DNA from: Planctomycetia bacterium
GTDB taxonomy: Bacteria > Planctomycetota > UBA1135 > GCA-002686595
Direction: 5' to 3'
DNA length: 29,776 nt
Assembly (NCBI GenBank): GCA_005778045.1
Contig: SXKQ01000076.1
Span: 1 to 29,776 of the forward strand
Position 1 is the stretch's first letter. Every line of letters starts with the position of its first letter. The position numbers and the translations under genes were made by a program. Under the pieces are notes generated by a model. It saw only the letters and a list, made by a program, of their open reading frames with translations. It did not search any database and was not told the origin of the DNA. Shown here piece by piece: positions 22,859 through 29,776 of this stretch.

Positions 22859-23242
22859 ATGCGCCCCTTGTTTCTCGCCGCCCTGCTGCTCCTGCCACTC
22901 GCGCAGGGGTGCTTCCTGACTCGCGACACCGTCAACCAGCCGCTGCAGGAAGAGTGCATCGTCAAGCTCGCTCCGGGCTTGAGTTCCGAGGAAGTCCTCG
23001 AACTGCTCGGCGGACCGATGGAGGTCGTGCAGCTCGGTCGACGCTCGGCGTGGCGCTATGACCACCAGCGCACGAAGCGCACGGGACTCACGCTGTTCGT
23101 CGTGACCGCACTCAACACGGATACGCAGGAAGATCGTCTGTGGCTGTTCTTCAACGAGGATGACCGCCTCGCTGCGTTCGGCTCCACCCTGCAGGCCTCG
23201 AGCTCGGAGTGGGTGCTGCCGTGGGTCGACTCGCACGAGTGA
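22859..23242 (+). CDS. Small lipoprotein with BamE/SmpA-like domain
   Basis: The 127-residue product has a lipoprotein signal with the lipobox LAQGC (Cys18). The mature part resembles the BamE/SmpA/OmlA fold: LAPGLSSEEVLELLGGP, then SAWRYDH, then a long strand region ending in LWLFFNEDDRLAAFG. BamE is an accessory lipoprotein of the outer-membrane protein assembly machine, but the fold is used by many unrelated envelope lipoproteins, so I claim the fold and not the role. It leads a three-gene operon. The next gene starts on its stop codon (GTGA). Confidence 0.8.
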   Translation: MRPLFLAALLLLPLAQGCFLTRDTVNQPLQEECIVKLAPGLSSEEVLELLGGPMEVVQLGRRSAWRYDHQRTKRTGLTLFVVTALNTDTQEDRLWLFFNEDDRLAAFGSTLQASSSEWVLPWVDSHE

Positions 23243-23655
23243 GCGCCGCGCTCGGGCTCGCGCTGCTGGCGGGCTCCTGCGTGAAGGCGCAGTATGAGCG
23301 CCAAGTCGTCTTGGAGCCCGTCGCCACCGACGAGCTGCAGCAACTCGTACCCGGCACCAGCGATCTCGCCCACTGCCTCGCGGTGCTCGGCGCGCCCAAC
23401 TTCGTCTGGGAACGCAGCGGCGACTCGATCGCGATCGCGTACGGCGCCTATCGCCACCAAGGCTGGCAGGTCGGTGCGAGCGTGAACGTCACGCGGGGCG
23501 TGAACGCGTCGTTCGACTATGGCGAGCTCGAGGCGCTCTCGCGCGGCTACGTGCTCCTGTTCGACGAGCGCTGGAAGCTCGAGAGCGTGAGCGAGGGACT
23601 CTTGCGCGACCTGTCTATGAAGTTCGAGCGCACGCCCCCGCAGTCGGTCGAGTGA
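23239..23655 (+). CDS. Second small lipoprotein, BamE-like
   Basis: The 138-residue product begins with GTG overlapping the previous stop (GTGA). It has a short signal with the lipobox LAGSC (Cys14). The segment LVPGTSDLAHCLAVLGAPNFVW mirrors the LAPGLS...LGGP segment of the preceding lipoprotein, and both proteins end in a LLFDERWKLESV or LFFNEDDRLAAF strand. The pair therefore looks like diverged paralogues of one fold. A longer in-frame start at 23209 would overlap the upstream gene by 34 nt and move the lipobox away from the N-terminus, so it is rejected. No function can be named. Confidence 0.78.
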   Translation: MSAALGLALLAGSCVKAQYERQVVLEPVATDELQQLVPGTSDLAHCLAVLGAPNFVWERSGDSIAIAYGAYRHQGWQVGASVNVTRGVNASFDYGELEALSRGYVLLFDERWKLESVSEGLLRDLSMKFERTPPQSVE

Positions 23656-24464
23656 GCGCCATGGACCAAGAACAGGACTACGCCACGCTCGATCGAGCGT
23701 GGGAGGCGCTCGACGCGGGCGATCCGGAAGCGGCGCTCGAGACGGCGGGCGGCGCGAGCAGCGAGCTGGCGGAGACGTGGGTGCTGCGCGCGACGGCGCA
23801 GCTCGCGCTCGACGACCTCGACGCGGCGCGGGCCTCGGCCGAGGAGGCCGCGCGGCGCGAGGACGCCAACGAGGACATGGAGCTCGCGCTGGTGCGCGCG
23901 GAGATCGCGCTGCGGCTGTGGGAGCTCGATGGGGCGCGCGAGGAGCTCGCGCGCGCGCAGGCGCTCGGAGAGAGCCCGGTGGTGCTGGCCAAGCTCGCGC
24001 TGCTCGCGGACCTCGAAGGCGACTTCGGACGCGCCGACAGGCTGTTGCGCGACGCCCAGAGGCTCGAACCGCAGGCGTTTCCGGCTCCGCAGCGGCTGTC
24101 GGAGTCGGAGTTCGATCGCGTGCTGAAGCAGGCCATCGCACGCCTGCCCGACGAGTTCCGGAGTGCACTCGAGCAGGTTCCGGTGATCGTCGAACCCATG
24201 CCCTCGCGCGCCCTGTGCGGCGACGACCCGCGCGAGACGCCGCCGGAGCTGCTGGGGTTGTTCACGGGAACCTCGCTCGCCGAGCGCGATCCGGAGGGCA
24301 TGCCGGAGCTGCCCCCGACCATTCACCTTTTCCAGCGCAACCTGGAGCGCGCCTGCACCTCGCGGCGCGAGCTCTCGGAGCAGATTCAGGTGACGCTCTA
24401 CCACGAGCTGGGGCACTACCTCGGCTTCGATGAGGACGGAGTGGCCGACTTGGGGCTCGAGTAG
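23652..24464 (+). CDS. TPR + zincin-like metallopeptidase (Zincin_1 family) fusion
   Basis: The 270-residue product has an N-terminal Ala/Glu-rich helical region (about residues 8-155) built of TPR-like pairs (TWVLRATAQLALDDLDAARA, VVLAKLALLADLEGDFGRA). A C-terminal domain (about 160-270) follows, like the small bacterial zincin-like metallopeptidases (PF06262): AIARLPDEFRSALEQVPVIVE, PPTIHLFQRNLERACTS, and the zinc motif YHELGHYLGFDEDGVADLGL, with HExxH and a downstream Asp as third-ligand candidate. There is no signal peptide, so it is probably cytoplasmic. The GTG at 23652 overlaps the preceding stop exactly as in the previous gene. An ATG three codons later (23661) is an alternative start. 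The TPR part may present substrates. Confidence 0.87.
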   Translation: MSAMDQEQDYATLDRAWEALDAGDPEAALETAGGASSELAETWVLRATAQLALDDLDAARASAEEAARREDANEDMELALVRAEIALRLWELDGAREELARAQALGESPVVLAKLALLADLEGDFGRADRLLRDAQRLEPQAFPAPQRLSESEFDRVLKQAIARLPDEFRSALEQVPVIVEPMPSRALCGDDPRETPPELLGLFTGTSLAERDPEGMPELPPTIHLFQRNLERACTSRRELSEQIQVTLYHELGHYLGFDEDGVADLGLE

Positions 24465-24484
24465 CAGGATTATCGAGTGGGGGT

Positions 24485-24490
24485 TAGTGT
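24485..24490 (+). promoter_or_regulatory. -10 box of the DNRLRE gene pair
   Basis: TAGTGT lies 31 nt before the ATG at 24522. A leader of about 24 nt with purine-rich segments (aaggg, 24513-24517) follows, so this start looks conventional and not leaderless. Confidence 0.3.
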
Positions 24491-24521
24491 TGAGAGGGAG
24501 AGCCGGAGTTACAAGGGCCCC

Positions 24522-25628
24522 ATGATCCCCCGCACGACCGCATTTCTCCTCCCGCTTCTGGCCCTGCTGTCCCTGCAGGCCCATGCGGACGTAAAGACCC
24601 TCGCGCCCAGCAAGGACGCCACCATCTACAACGATGGCGTCGGCAACCGCTGCGACAACAAGGGTCCCACGATGTACTCCGGGCAGGCCGGCAGCAACAC
24701 CACGTGGCCGACGCGCCGGGCGCTGGTCGCGTTCGACACAAGCGCGATCCCCGCGGGCTCGACAGTGACGAACGCGCAGCTCAAGGTGTACATGTCGAAG
24801 TCGGTCGTGGGCGCGAAGTCATTCACGCTCCACAAGCTCACGCGCGGCTGGAACGAGGGCCCGACTACGGGATTCTCCGGCAACGGCAACAGCGCCCAGA
24901 CGGGCGACACGACCTGGCTGCATACCTTCCACAACAACCAGTTCTGGACCGCGCCGGGCGGTGACTTCGTGACCACCGCGAGCGCGACGACGAGCGTCGG
25001 GACGGCCTACACTTTCTACACGTGGGGCTCGACCGCGCAGATGGTGGCCGACGTCCAGTCGTGGATCGACAACCCGACGCAGAACCACGGCTGGATCCTG
25101 CGCGGGCCAGAAGGCGGCGCGAAGTCGGCCAAGCAATTCGAGTCACGCGAGAGCCTGCCGCAGTATCGCCCGCAGCTCATCGTCACCTACACGCCTCCGC
25201 AGCCGACGCCGTACTGCACGGCGAAGACCAACAGCCTCGGCTGCGTTCCGGCCATCGGCTCGAGCGGCAGCGCCGACTTCAACGCCGGCTCCGGCTTCCT
25301 GATCACGCTCTCGAACACGCTCAACCAGAAGTCGGGGTTGCTGTTCTACGGCACCCTAGGTCCGGCCTCTGCGCCGTTCCAAGGCGGCACGATGTGCGTG
25401 CAGTCGCCCGTGCTGCGCACGGCCCCCCAGAACTCGGGCGGCAACGCGACTCCGGCCAACGACTGCACCGGCAGTTTGAGCTACGACTTCAACGTGCGCA
25501 TCGCGTCGGGTCTCGACCCGCAGCTCTCGGTCGGTCGCATCGTGTGCGCCCAGTACTGGAACCGCGACCCCGCCGCGACCTTCACGACCAACCTGTCCAA
25601 CGCCCTGCGCTTTTACATCTACCCCTAA
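24522..25628 (+). CDS. Secreted DNRLRE-domain protein with Cys-containing C-terminal module (copy 1)
   Basis: The 368-residue product has a clear signal peptide (TAFLLPLLALLSLQAHA, cleavage near residue 22). Residues about 23-222 form a DNRLRE domain: KDATIYND, RRALVAFDTSAIPAGSTVTNAQLKVY, LHKLTRGWNEG, TTWLHTF, MVADVQSWIDNPTQNHGWIL, FESRESLPQYRPQLIVTYTP. Residues about 230-368 are a second module with Cys in PYC, LGC, TMC and NDC. It ends in DFNVRIASGLDPQLSVG, QYWNRDP and ALRFYIYP. I cannot assign that module to a named family. The ATG at 24522 is chosen because the signal peptide begins there; an in-frame start 45 nt upstream adds charged residues. The paralogue follows after 10 nt. Confidence 0.9.
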   Translation: MIPRTTAFLLPLLALLSLQAHADVKTLAPSKDATIYNDGVGNRCDNKGPTMYSGQAGSNTTWPTRRALVAFDTSAIPAGSTVTNAQLKVYMSKSVVGAKSFTLHKLTRGWNEGPTTGFSGNGNSAQTGDTTWLHTFHNNQFWTAPGGDFVTTASATTSVGTAYTFYTWGSTAQMVADVQSWIDNPTQNHGWILRGPEGGAKSAKQFESRESLPQYRPQLIVTYTPPQPTPYCTAKTNSLGCVPAIGSSGSADFNAGSGFLITLSNTLNQKSGLLFYGTLGPASAPFQGGTMCVQSPVLRTAPQNSGGNATPANDCTGSLSYDFNVRIASGLDPQLSVGRIVCAQYWNRDPAATFTTNLSNALRFYIYP

Positions 25629-25638
25629 GGCTCACGCC

Positions 25639-26739
25639 ATGATCCGTACCGCCCTCGCTTGGGCGCTCGTCGCCCTCGCGGGGTCGGCGCGCGCCGATGT
25701 CCTCTCCCTCACGGCGGTGCGCGATACGACGCTCTGGAACGACGCCTCCGGCTCGGTCGCGAATGGCTCGGGCCCGGTGATGATCGTCGGTCGCGCGGGA
25801 GGCAACTCGACCGCGCCCATCCGCCGCGGGCTGGTGCGCTTCAACCTCACGGCCATGGTGCCGACGGGCTCGGTCGTGAACTCGGTACAGCTCGTGCTCG
25901 CCAACCCGAGCGGCAACACGGGCCCGCGCAACGTGCGCGTGCACCGCTTGCTGGCGGACTGGGGCGAGGGTGCCTCGAGCACCTCAAGCGGACAGGGTGC
26001 GCCAGCGCAGCCCGGGGACGCGACGTGGCTGCACCGCTTCTATCCGAGCTCGAACTGGACATCGCCGGGAGGCGACTTCACCGCCAGCGCGAGCACCGTG
26101 CTCGCCGTGGACCAGCTCGGCTCCCACACGTGGCCATCGACCGCAGCCGCCGTCGCCGATGTGCAGAGCTGGCTCGACAACCCCGGCGCCAACTTCGGCT
26201 GGCTGCTCAAGCTCGACGCCGAGAACGTCTCGCAGACCACCAAGGTTTTCGGGACGCGCGAGTCCGCGGATCCCGCGGAGTGGCCGACACTCATCGTCAA
26301 CTTCACTCCGCCGCTCGTCGGCAGCTACTGCAGCCCGCGTGCCACCGGCGGCGGCTGCTCGGCCACCATCGGCTGGTCCGGCAGCCCGAGCGCGAGCGCG
26401 GGCACTGGCTTCGTCGTCGCGCTCTCGCAGGCTCCGGCCGCGCGCGCCTGCTCGCTCGTCTACACGCTCGGCGGTCCCGCGACGACGCCGTTCTTCGGTG
26501 GCACGCTGTGCCTCGCGACGCCGCTGACGCGCTCGGCCGTGCAAGTCACGGCGGGTGGCAGCCCCGCGGGCTGCGGCGCGAGCGCGGCCCTCGACTTCAA
26601 CGCGCGGATCGCGGCCGGCCTCGACGCTCGTCTGGCCGTTGGCGCGGTCGTGAATGCGCAGTGGCACCTGCGCGACCCGCAAAATGCGGCGGGTTCGTTC
26701 GCTGCGAGCGACGCGCTGCGCTTTTCGATCCAGCCCTGA
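25639..26739 (+). CDS. Secreted DNRLRE-domain protein with Cys-containing C-terminal module (copy 2)
   Basis: The 366-residue product is a paralogue of the preceding protein along its whole length. It has a signal peptide (LAWALVALAGSARA), a DNRLRE domain (RDTTLWND, RRGLVRFNLTAMVPTGSVV, LADWGEGAS, TWLHRFY, AVADVQSWLDNPGANFGWLL, GTRESADPAEWPTLIVNFTP) and the same C-terminal module (SYCSPRATGGGC, GGTLC, GCGASAALDFNARIAAGLD, LRDPQ, ALRFSIQP). The two genes lie 10 nt apart in the same direction, which indicates tandem duplication and cotranscription. DNRLRE domains occur in secreted or surface proteins near carbohydrate-active enzymes. The ligand here is unknown. Confidence 0.9.
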   Translation: MIRTALAWALVALAGSARADVLSLTAVRDTTLWNDASGSVANGSGPVMIVGRAGGNSTAPIRRGLVRFNLTAMVPTGSVVNSVQLVLANPSGNTGPRNVRVHRLLADWGEGASSTSSGQGAPAQPGDATWLHRFYPSSNWTSPGGDFTASASTVLAVDQLGSHTWPSTAAAVADVQSWLDNPGANFGWLLKLDAENVSQTTKVFGTRESADPAEWPTLIVNFTPPLVGSYCSPRATGGGCSATIGWSGSPSASAGTGFVVALSQAPAARACSLVYTLGGPATTPFFGGTLCLATPLTRSAVQVTAGGSPAGCGASAALDFNARIAAGLDARLAVGAVVNAQWHLRDPQNAAGSFAASDALRFSIQP

Positions 26740-26789
26740 GCGCGCGCCTGCGCAGGAGTTCGTAGCGGCGTCGCGGGCGCTGCATGGAC

Positions 26790-26795
26790 TAGAGT
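26790..26795 (+). promoter_or_regulatory. -10 box of the PLP-enzyme gene
   Basis: TAGAGT lies 35 nt before the ATG at 26831. A good Shine-Dalgarno, aggag at 26820-26824, lies 6 nt before the start. This is a conventional leader in the 91-nt gap after the DNRLRE pair. No rho-independent terminator is visible in the gap. Confidence 0.4.
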
Positions 26796-26830
26796 CTCCC
26801 CTTGCACCACCGCGTGCACAGGAGCACTCC

Positions 26831-28117
26831 ATGGCGAAGAAGCAGCAATACAAGGTCACGACCCGCCTCGTCCACGGCCCCGAGCACTCGGCGAAGTGGG
26901 ACTTCTCCCACCACGTGACTCCGCCGCTCTCGAATTCGACCACCTACCGCCTCGACTCGGCCAAGCGCGGCGCGCGGGGCTTCCAGGAGTTTGGACAGCT
27001 CGTCACGGACGTCGGCGAGACGCCGGTCTACATCTACGACCGCCTCGACGAGCCGACGCGCTCGATCCTCGAGGGCGAGCTCGCGGAAATCGAGCAGGGC
27101 GAGAGCTGCGTCACGTTCGCGTCCGGCATGGCCGCGATCTCCGCGGCACTCGGCTGCACGCTGAAAGCCGGTGACGAGTTGGTCGCGCACCCCGTGCTCT
27201 ACGGCTGCACGCACTCCCTGTTCGAGAACTGGTACCCGCGTCAGGGCATCGGCGTGAAGCGTACCGACATGAATGCCCTCGCGGCCGTGCGCGCGGCCGT
27301 GAACGAACGCACGCGCGTCCTGTACTTCGAGTCGCCCGTGAATCCGACGCTGGAGCTCATCGACGTACGCGCGTTGCGCGAGCTGGTTGACGAACTCAAC
27401 GCAGGGCGCGCTGAGGACCGCAAGCTGCTCATCTTCATCGACAACACCTTCGCTACTCCGTTCGGACAGCGCCCGCTCGCACTCGGAGCGGACGTGGTGC
27501 TGCACTCGCTCACCAAGAACCTCGGCGGCTTCGGAACCGAGCTCGGGGGCGCGGTGATCTGCCCCAAGGCGCTGCATGCGCGGCTCCTGCTCTATCGCAA
27601 GGACTTCGGCGGGATCCTCTCGTCGAAGGCAGCGTGGACGATCCTCGTCTACGGGCTCCCGACGCTGGCCCTGCGGCTCAAGCGCCAGCAGTTCACCGCG
27701 CGCAAGGTGGCCGCCTGGCTCGAGAAGCAGCCCGCCGTTGCGCGCGTCCTGTATCCCGGTCTGCCGAGCTTCCCGCAGCGCGAGCTCGCCGAGCGCCAAC
27801 TCGTCGACTTCGACGGCGACTTCGCGCCGGGCAACATGATCTATTTCGAGCTCGATGCGGAGCGCGTGGAGCCGGTCGAGTTCATCGACTCGCTGGCCCG
27901 CTCGGCCTACTCGGTGACGCTGGCCGTCTCGCTCGGGCACACCAAGACGCTGATCGAACTGCCCTCGAGCATGACGCACAGCTCCTACGGCAAGCAGGGC
28001 GGCGCGGTGCGACTCTCGATCGGCCTCGAGAGCCCGAGCGACATCATCTCGGATCTCAAGTCCGCCCTCGCGGAAGTCGCGAAGGTGGACTCCGGGCGCC
28101 GCGCGGGCGCCAAATAG
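26831..28117 (+). CDS. Cys/Met metabolism PLP-dependent enzyme, methionine gamma-lyase-like
   Basis: The 428-residue product belongs to the gamma-family of PLP enzymes (cystathionine gamma-synthase, beta- and gamma-lyases, methionine gamma-lyase). The PLP lysine is Lys229 in [10 protein letters not shown], with Asp204 in FIDNTFATP and Tyr69/Arg71 in the phosphate-binding YDRLDEPT motif, where the family usually has [11 protein letters not shown] (124-131) has Cys126 at the place of the Cys116 typical of methionine gamma-lyase, which tips the call that way. The C-terminal [19 protein letters not shown] and VRLSIGLE are canonical. Sulfhydrylase or cystathionine-lyase activity remains possible. 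It is a single gene with its own promoter and a strong ribosome-binding site, and it converges on the broken lipoprotein gene. Confidence 0.9.
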   Translation: MAKKQQYKVTTRLVHGPEHSAKWDFSHHVTPPLSNSTTYRLDSAKRGARGFQEFGQLVTDVGETPVYIYDRLDEPTRSILEGELAEIEQGESCVTFASGMAAISAALGCTLKAGDELVAHPVLYGCTHSLFENWYPRQGIGVKRTDMNALAAVRAAVNERTRVLYFESPVNPTLELIDVRALRELVDELNAGRAEDRKLLIFIDNTFATPFGQRPLALGADVVLHSLTKNLGGFGTELGGAVICPKALHARLLLYRKDFGGILSSKAAWTILVYGLPTLALRLKRQQFTARKVAAWLEKQPAVARVLYPGLPSFPQRELAERQLVDFDGDFAPGNMIYFELDAERVEPVEFIDSLARSAYSVTLAVSLGHTKTLIELPSSMTHSSYGKQGGAVRLSIGLESPSDIISDLKSALAEVAKVDSGRRAGAK

Positions 28118-28132
28118 CGCTCCGAGCACGGC

Positions 28133-28158
28133 GGCGCGGCATGCACGAGCTCCGCGCC
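28133..28158. terminator. Hairpin between convergent genes, possible bidirectional terminator
   Basis: ggcgcgg (28133-28139) and ccgcgcc (28152-28158) can pair as a 7-bp stem with a 12-nt loop. The hairpin lies between the ends of the PLP-enzyme gene and the convergent lipoprotein gene. No T-run follows on either strand, so it is a weak terminator candidate. Confidence 0.3.
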
Positions 28159-28169
28159 TGCAGCCCGCC

Positions 28170-28788
28170 TCACGGGACCGGATTCAGGCTCGTGCGCAGG
28201 CAGGTCGAGAGCTTGCTGGAGAGCCGGCGCACGGCTGCCTGCAGGGCGAGAGCCAGCGTCTCTCCATAGGCCTTCTCCGTGGCGCCCCAGTTGGTCCCGG
28301 CGCGCTGCCCTTGCCGCTGACGGGGTAGTGACCGAGGACTTTCCCGTCACGGCAAAGCTCGCTGGAGAGCTGCAGCTCCCCTTCGTGGCTCGTGTAGGCA
28401 CTGCAGTAGCCGCGCAGCACCTCGCCGCGCAGCTCGAGCCCGCCGGGCGCGGGGCAGTCGAGGGCGACTTGGAAGCCCGCCCGCTCGAGCCCGGTGCACA
28501 CGGCCTCGCGCAGCCACTCGCAGACGCCATTTCCGCCACCACGGCGGCCGTGTGCTTGCCCCACCCGTTGCGAACCTCCCCGATCCGACTGCGCTCCGCG
28601 TGCTGGTCCGTGAAGGCGCCGAGGTGGATCGTACGCGCAGCGAGCGGTGCGCTCGACAGCACGGCCGCGACGGCTCCCGGTCCCGGCGGCAGGTACTCGA
28701 GCCGCACGTGGCGATCTCCAAAGGCACAGGCACTGCACAAGGACGACACAAGGAACGCGGCGATGGCCAGTTGCGACGCGGTGCGCAC
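28170..28788 (-). pseudogene. Lipoprotein gene interrupted by two single-base frameshifts
   Basis: Three minus-strand frames join into one plausible lipoprotein of about 206 residues. The start is GTG at 28788, with AGGAG 7 nt upstream, giving a signal VRTASQLAIAAFLVSSLCSAC with lipobox Cys. The first frame runs to about 28530 (RNGWGKHTAAVVAE). The second continues as NGVCEWLREAVCTGLERAGF through SSELCRDGKVLGHYPVSGKG to about 28308. The third gives NWGATEKAYGETLALALQAA and ends at TGA 28172-28170. One extra base in the T run at 28530-28532 and one in the C run at 28308-28310 would restore a continuous reading frame. Both changes are single-base losses in short homopolymers, so either recent decay or assembly error is possible. 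The repaired protein resembles small YajG-type envelope lipoproteins only in general plan. Confidence 0.75.
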
Positions 28789-28870
28789 GGAATTCTCCTG
28801 CGGAGCACGCGGGCCCCGTTGGAGACTCATGGTCGGCCGAGTGGCGGGAGGCGAGCGCGACAACTGGCCC

Positions 28871-28895
28871 GTTGCGCACCGGCATGGTGCGCAGC
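28871..28895 (-). terminator. Hairpin downstream of the sulfatase gene
   Basis: tgcgcacc (28873-28880) and ggtgcgca (28886-28893) form a perfect 8-bp stem with a 5-nt loop; one wobble pair and a G-C pair extend it. It begins about 11 nt after the sulfatase stop on the minus strand and lies before the lipoprotein gene. It has no following T-run, so it may be an mRNA-stabilising hairpin or a non-canonical terminator. Confidence 0.4.
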
Positions 28896-28905
28896 CGCAT
28901 GCGGT

Positions 28906-29776
28906 TCAGCGGCAGATCGACGGGTACTTGAGGTCGAGCTTGTTGCGCAGGAACTGCAGGGCGCGCTGGGTGCGCGGTGCCATGGGCAGACTGGAGAGCA
29001 ACAAGTCGTTCTCCTCGAACCAGTCCGGCGTCGGCGCTCCCGTGGCAGGATCAGGCGGTCCGCCCTGCAGAAGGTCATAGAACTCCTCCAGTACCGTGAA
29101 GGTGTTCCCGCCGTTCTGGTTGCGGTCCGTGCGGCGCACGAGCTTGAAGCGCTGCTCGCGAATCGCCTGCACGTGGCGATTCGTGACGTAGTTCGCCGGC
29201 GGGCCGCCCGTCACCGGGTCGGGCTCGAAGTTCGGGAAGAAGTTCTCGCTGTAGGCGAACGAGCGGCGGCTGCCTTGGTACCCCGTGATGTACGGCAACA
29301 TCGAGACGGAGTCCGGTGCCGCGCCAGTCGGTACCGAGAGGCCGGCGATCGCGGCCACCGTGGCGAATACATCGGTCGAGCTCACCAGTGCGCGCGACAC
29401 GCGACCGACGGTGCTCGGGGCCTGCAGGGGAGAGCGAATGATCATCGGCACGCGGATCCCGCCCTCCTTCACGGTGCCCTTGGCCGTCGAGCGGTCGTGG
29501 GGCGGTAGCAGTCCATTGGGATCGGTGCCGTTGTCGCTGATCAGGATCACCGTGGTATTGCTGGCGTCGACGGCGCACAGCAGGCGCCCGATCTGGTTGT
29601 CGAGCTGCTCCATCATGCAGCGCAGGCGCGAGGCGAAGCTCGGAGACGCCCCCGGATAGCAGGGAGAGGAGTTGGGGAGGTAACTCCCGCAGTTCGTCGA
29701 CGGCAGGCCGCCCGGCACGTCATGGACCGGAGCGTGAACCGCGTTGTACGCGACGTACAGGAACCAGGGCTCCGGC
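28906..29776 (-). CDS. Sulfatase (alkaline-phosphatase superfamily), C-terminal part
   Basis: The open frame continues to the right edge, so the N-terminal part with the catalytic formylglycine-site Cys (CxPSR) is outside the window. The visible 290 residues read PEPWFLYVAYNAVHAPVHD, then MEQLDNQIGRLL, VILISDNGTDPNG, STAKGTVKEGGIRVPMIIRS, STDVFATVAAIAGL, and a C-terminal VTNRHVQAIREQRFKLVRR and EEFYDLL. These match type I sulfatases, which hydrolyse sulfate esters, often of polysaccharides. An insertion with two Cys (NCGSYLPNSSPC) follows the HAPVHD region and may be a disulfide-stabilised loop. Such sulfatases are usually secreted and are abundant in Planctomycetota. The gene reads towards the frameshifted lipoprotein on the same strand. 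Confidence 0.92.
   Translation of the reverse strand, partial: PEPWFLYVAYNAVHAPVHDVPGGLPSTNCGSYLPNSSPCYPGASPSFASRLRCMMEQLDNQIGRLLCAVDASNTTVILISDNGTDPNGLLPPHDRSTAKGTVKEGGIRVPMIIRSPLQAPSTVGRVSRALVSSTDVFATVAAIAGLSVPTGAAPDSVSMLPYITGYQGSRRSFAYSENFFPNFEPDPVTGGPPANYVTNRHVQAIREQRFKLVRRTDRNQNGGNTFTVLEEFYDLLQGGPPDPATGAPTPDWFEENDLLLSSLPMAPRTQRALQFLRNKLDLKYPSICR

Noticed and set aside
28308..28532. Programmed ribosomal frameshifting in the lipoprotein gene
   Set aside because: Neither junction has a classical slippery heptamer followed by a visible pseudoknot. Two shifts in one short lipoprotein would be extraordinary, so decay or sequence error is simpler.

Overview
The window is a dense, GC-rich (about 70% by eye) bacterial chromosome segment with about 24 genes. 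No rRNA, tRNA, CRISPR array, insertion sequence or phage gene is visible. The likely source is a high-GC member of the Planctomycetota. This is an inference from the mix of secreted proteins: a CRTAC1/ASPIC_UnbV-type FG-GAP lipoprotein, a HEAT-repeat/von Willebrand A protein, a sulfatase, and two DNRLRE proteins with a Cys-containing C-terminal module that I associate with that phylum.

Layout. 54-3546 (+): a GT5 glycogen-synthase-like protein whose catalytic residues are eroded, then a membrane-anchored TPR-like protein. 3653-4561 (+): a ROK sugar kinase. 4584-9653 (+): an ABC-2 type ATPase with Glu in place of the Walker A Lys, its permease with a large soluble insertion, then glcD and glcE, each coupled tightly to the next. 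9650-10489 (-): a short-chain dehydrogenase lying between glcE and glcF. 10529-11794 (+): glcF. 11798-12115 (-): a UPF0145/YbjQ-family protein. 12191-16404 (-): an acyl-CoA cluster transcribed as enoyl-CoA hydratase, MDR oxidoreductase, 3-hydroxyacyl-CoA dehydrogenase and two single-pass membrane proteins. 16474-22777 (-): a 5'-nucleotidase lipoprotein, a HEAT+VWA protein and a large FG-GAP/ASPIC lipoprotein. 22859-24464 (+): two small BamE-like lipoproteins and a TPR+zincin metallopeptidase. 24522-26739 (+): two paralogous DNRLRE proteins. 26831-28117 (+): a methionine gamma-lyase-like PLP enzyme. 28170-28788 (-): a lipoprotein gene broken by two single-base frameshifts. 28906 to the right edge (-): the C-terminal part of a sulfatase.

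How the genes work together. GlcDEF would oxidise glycolate to glyoxylate on the membrane. The acyl-CoA genes would carry out the hydration and dehydrogenation steps of beta-oxidation or of a C4 acyl-CoA route. The glycogen-synthase-like gene and the ROK kinase suggest sugar metabolism, but the first may not be catalytic. The remainder is envelope and secreted biology.

Two themes stand out. First, several recognisable folds have lost hallmark residues: the ABC ATPase, the GT5 protein, the MDR enzyme and the thioredoxin-like tail of the FG-GAP protein. Second, at least seven transcription-unit-leading genes have a TAnnnT box only 6-12 nt before the start codon and no clear Shine-Dalgarno, which suggests leaderless or near-leaderless mRNAs. 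Genes inside operons instead start on ATGA or GTGA stop/start overlaps or very short gaps.
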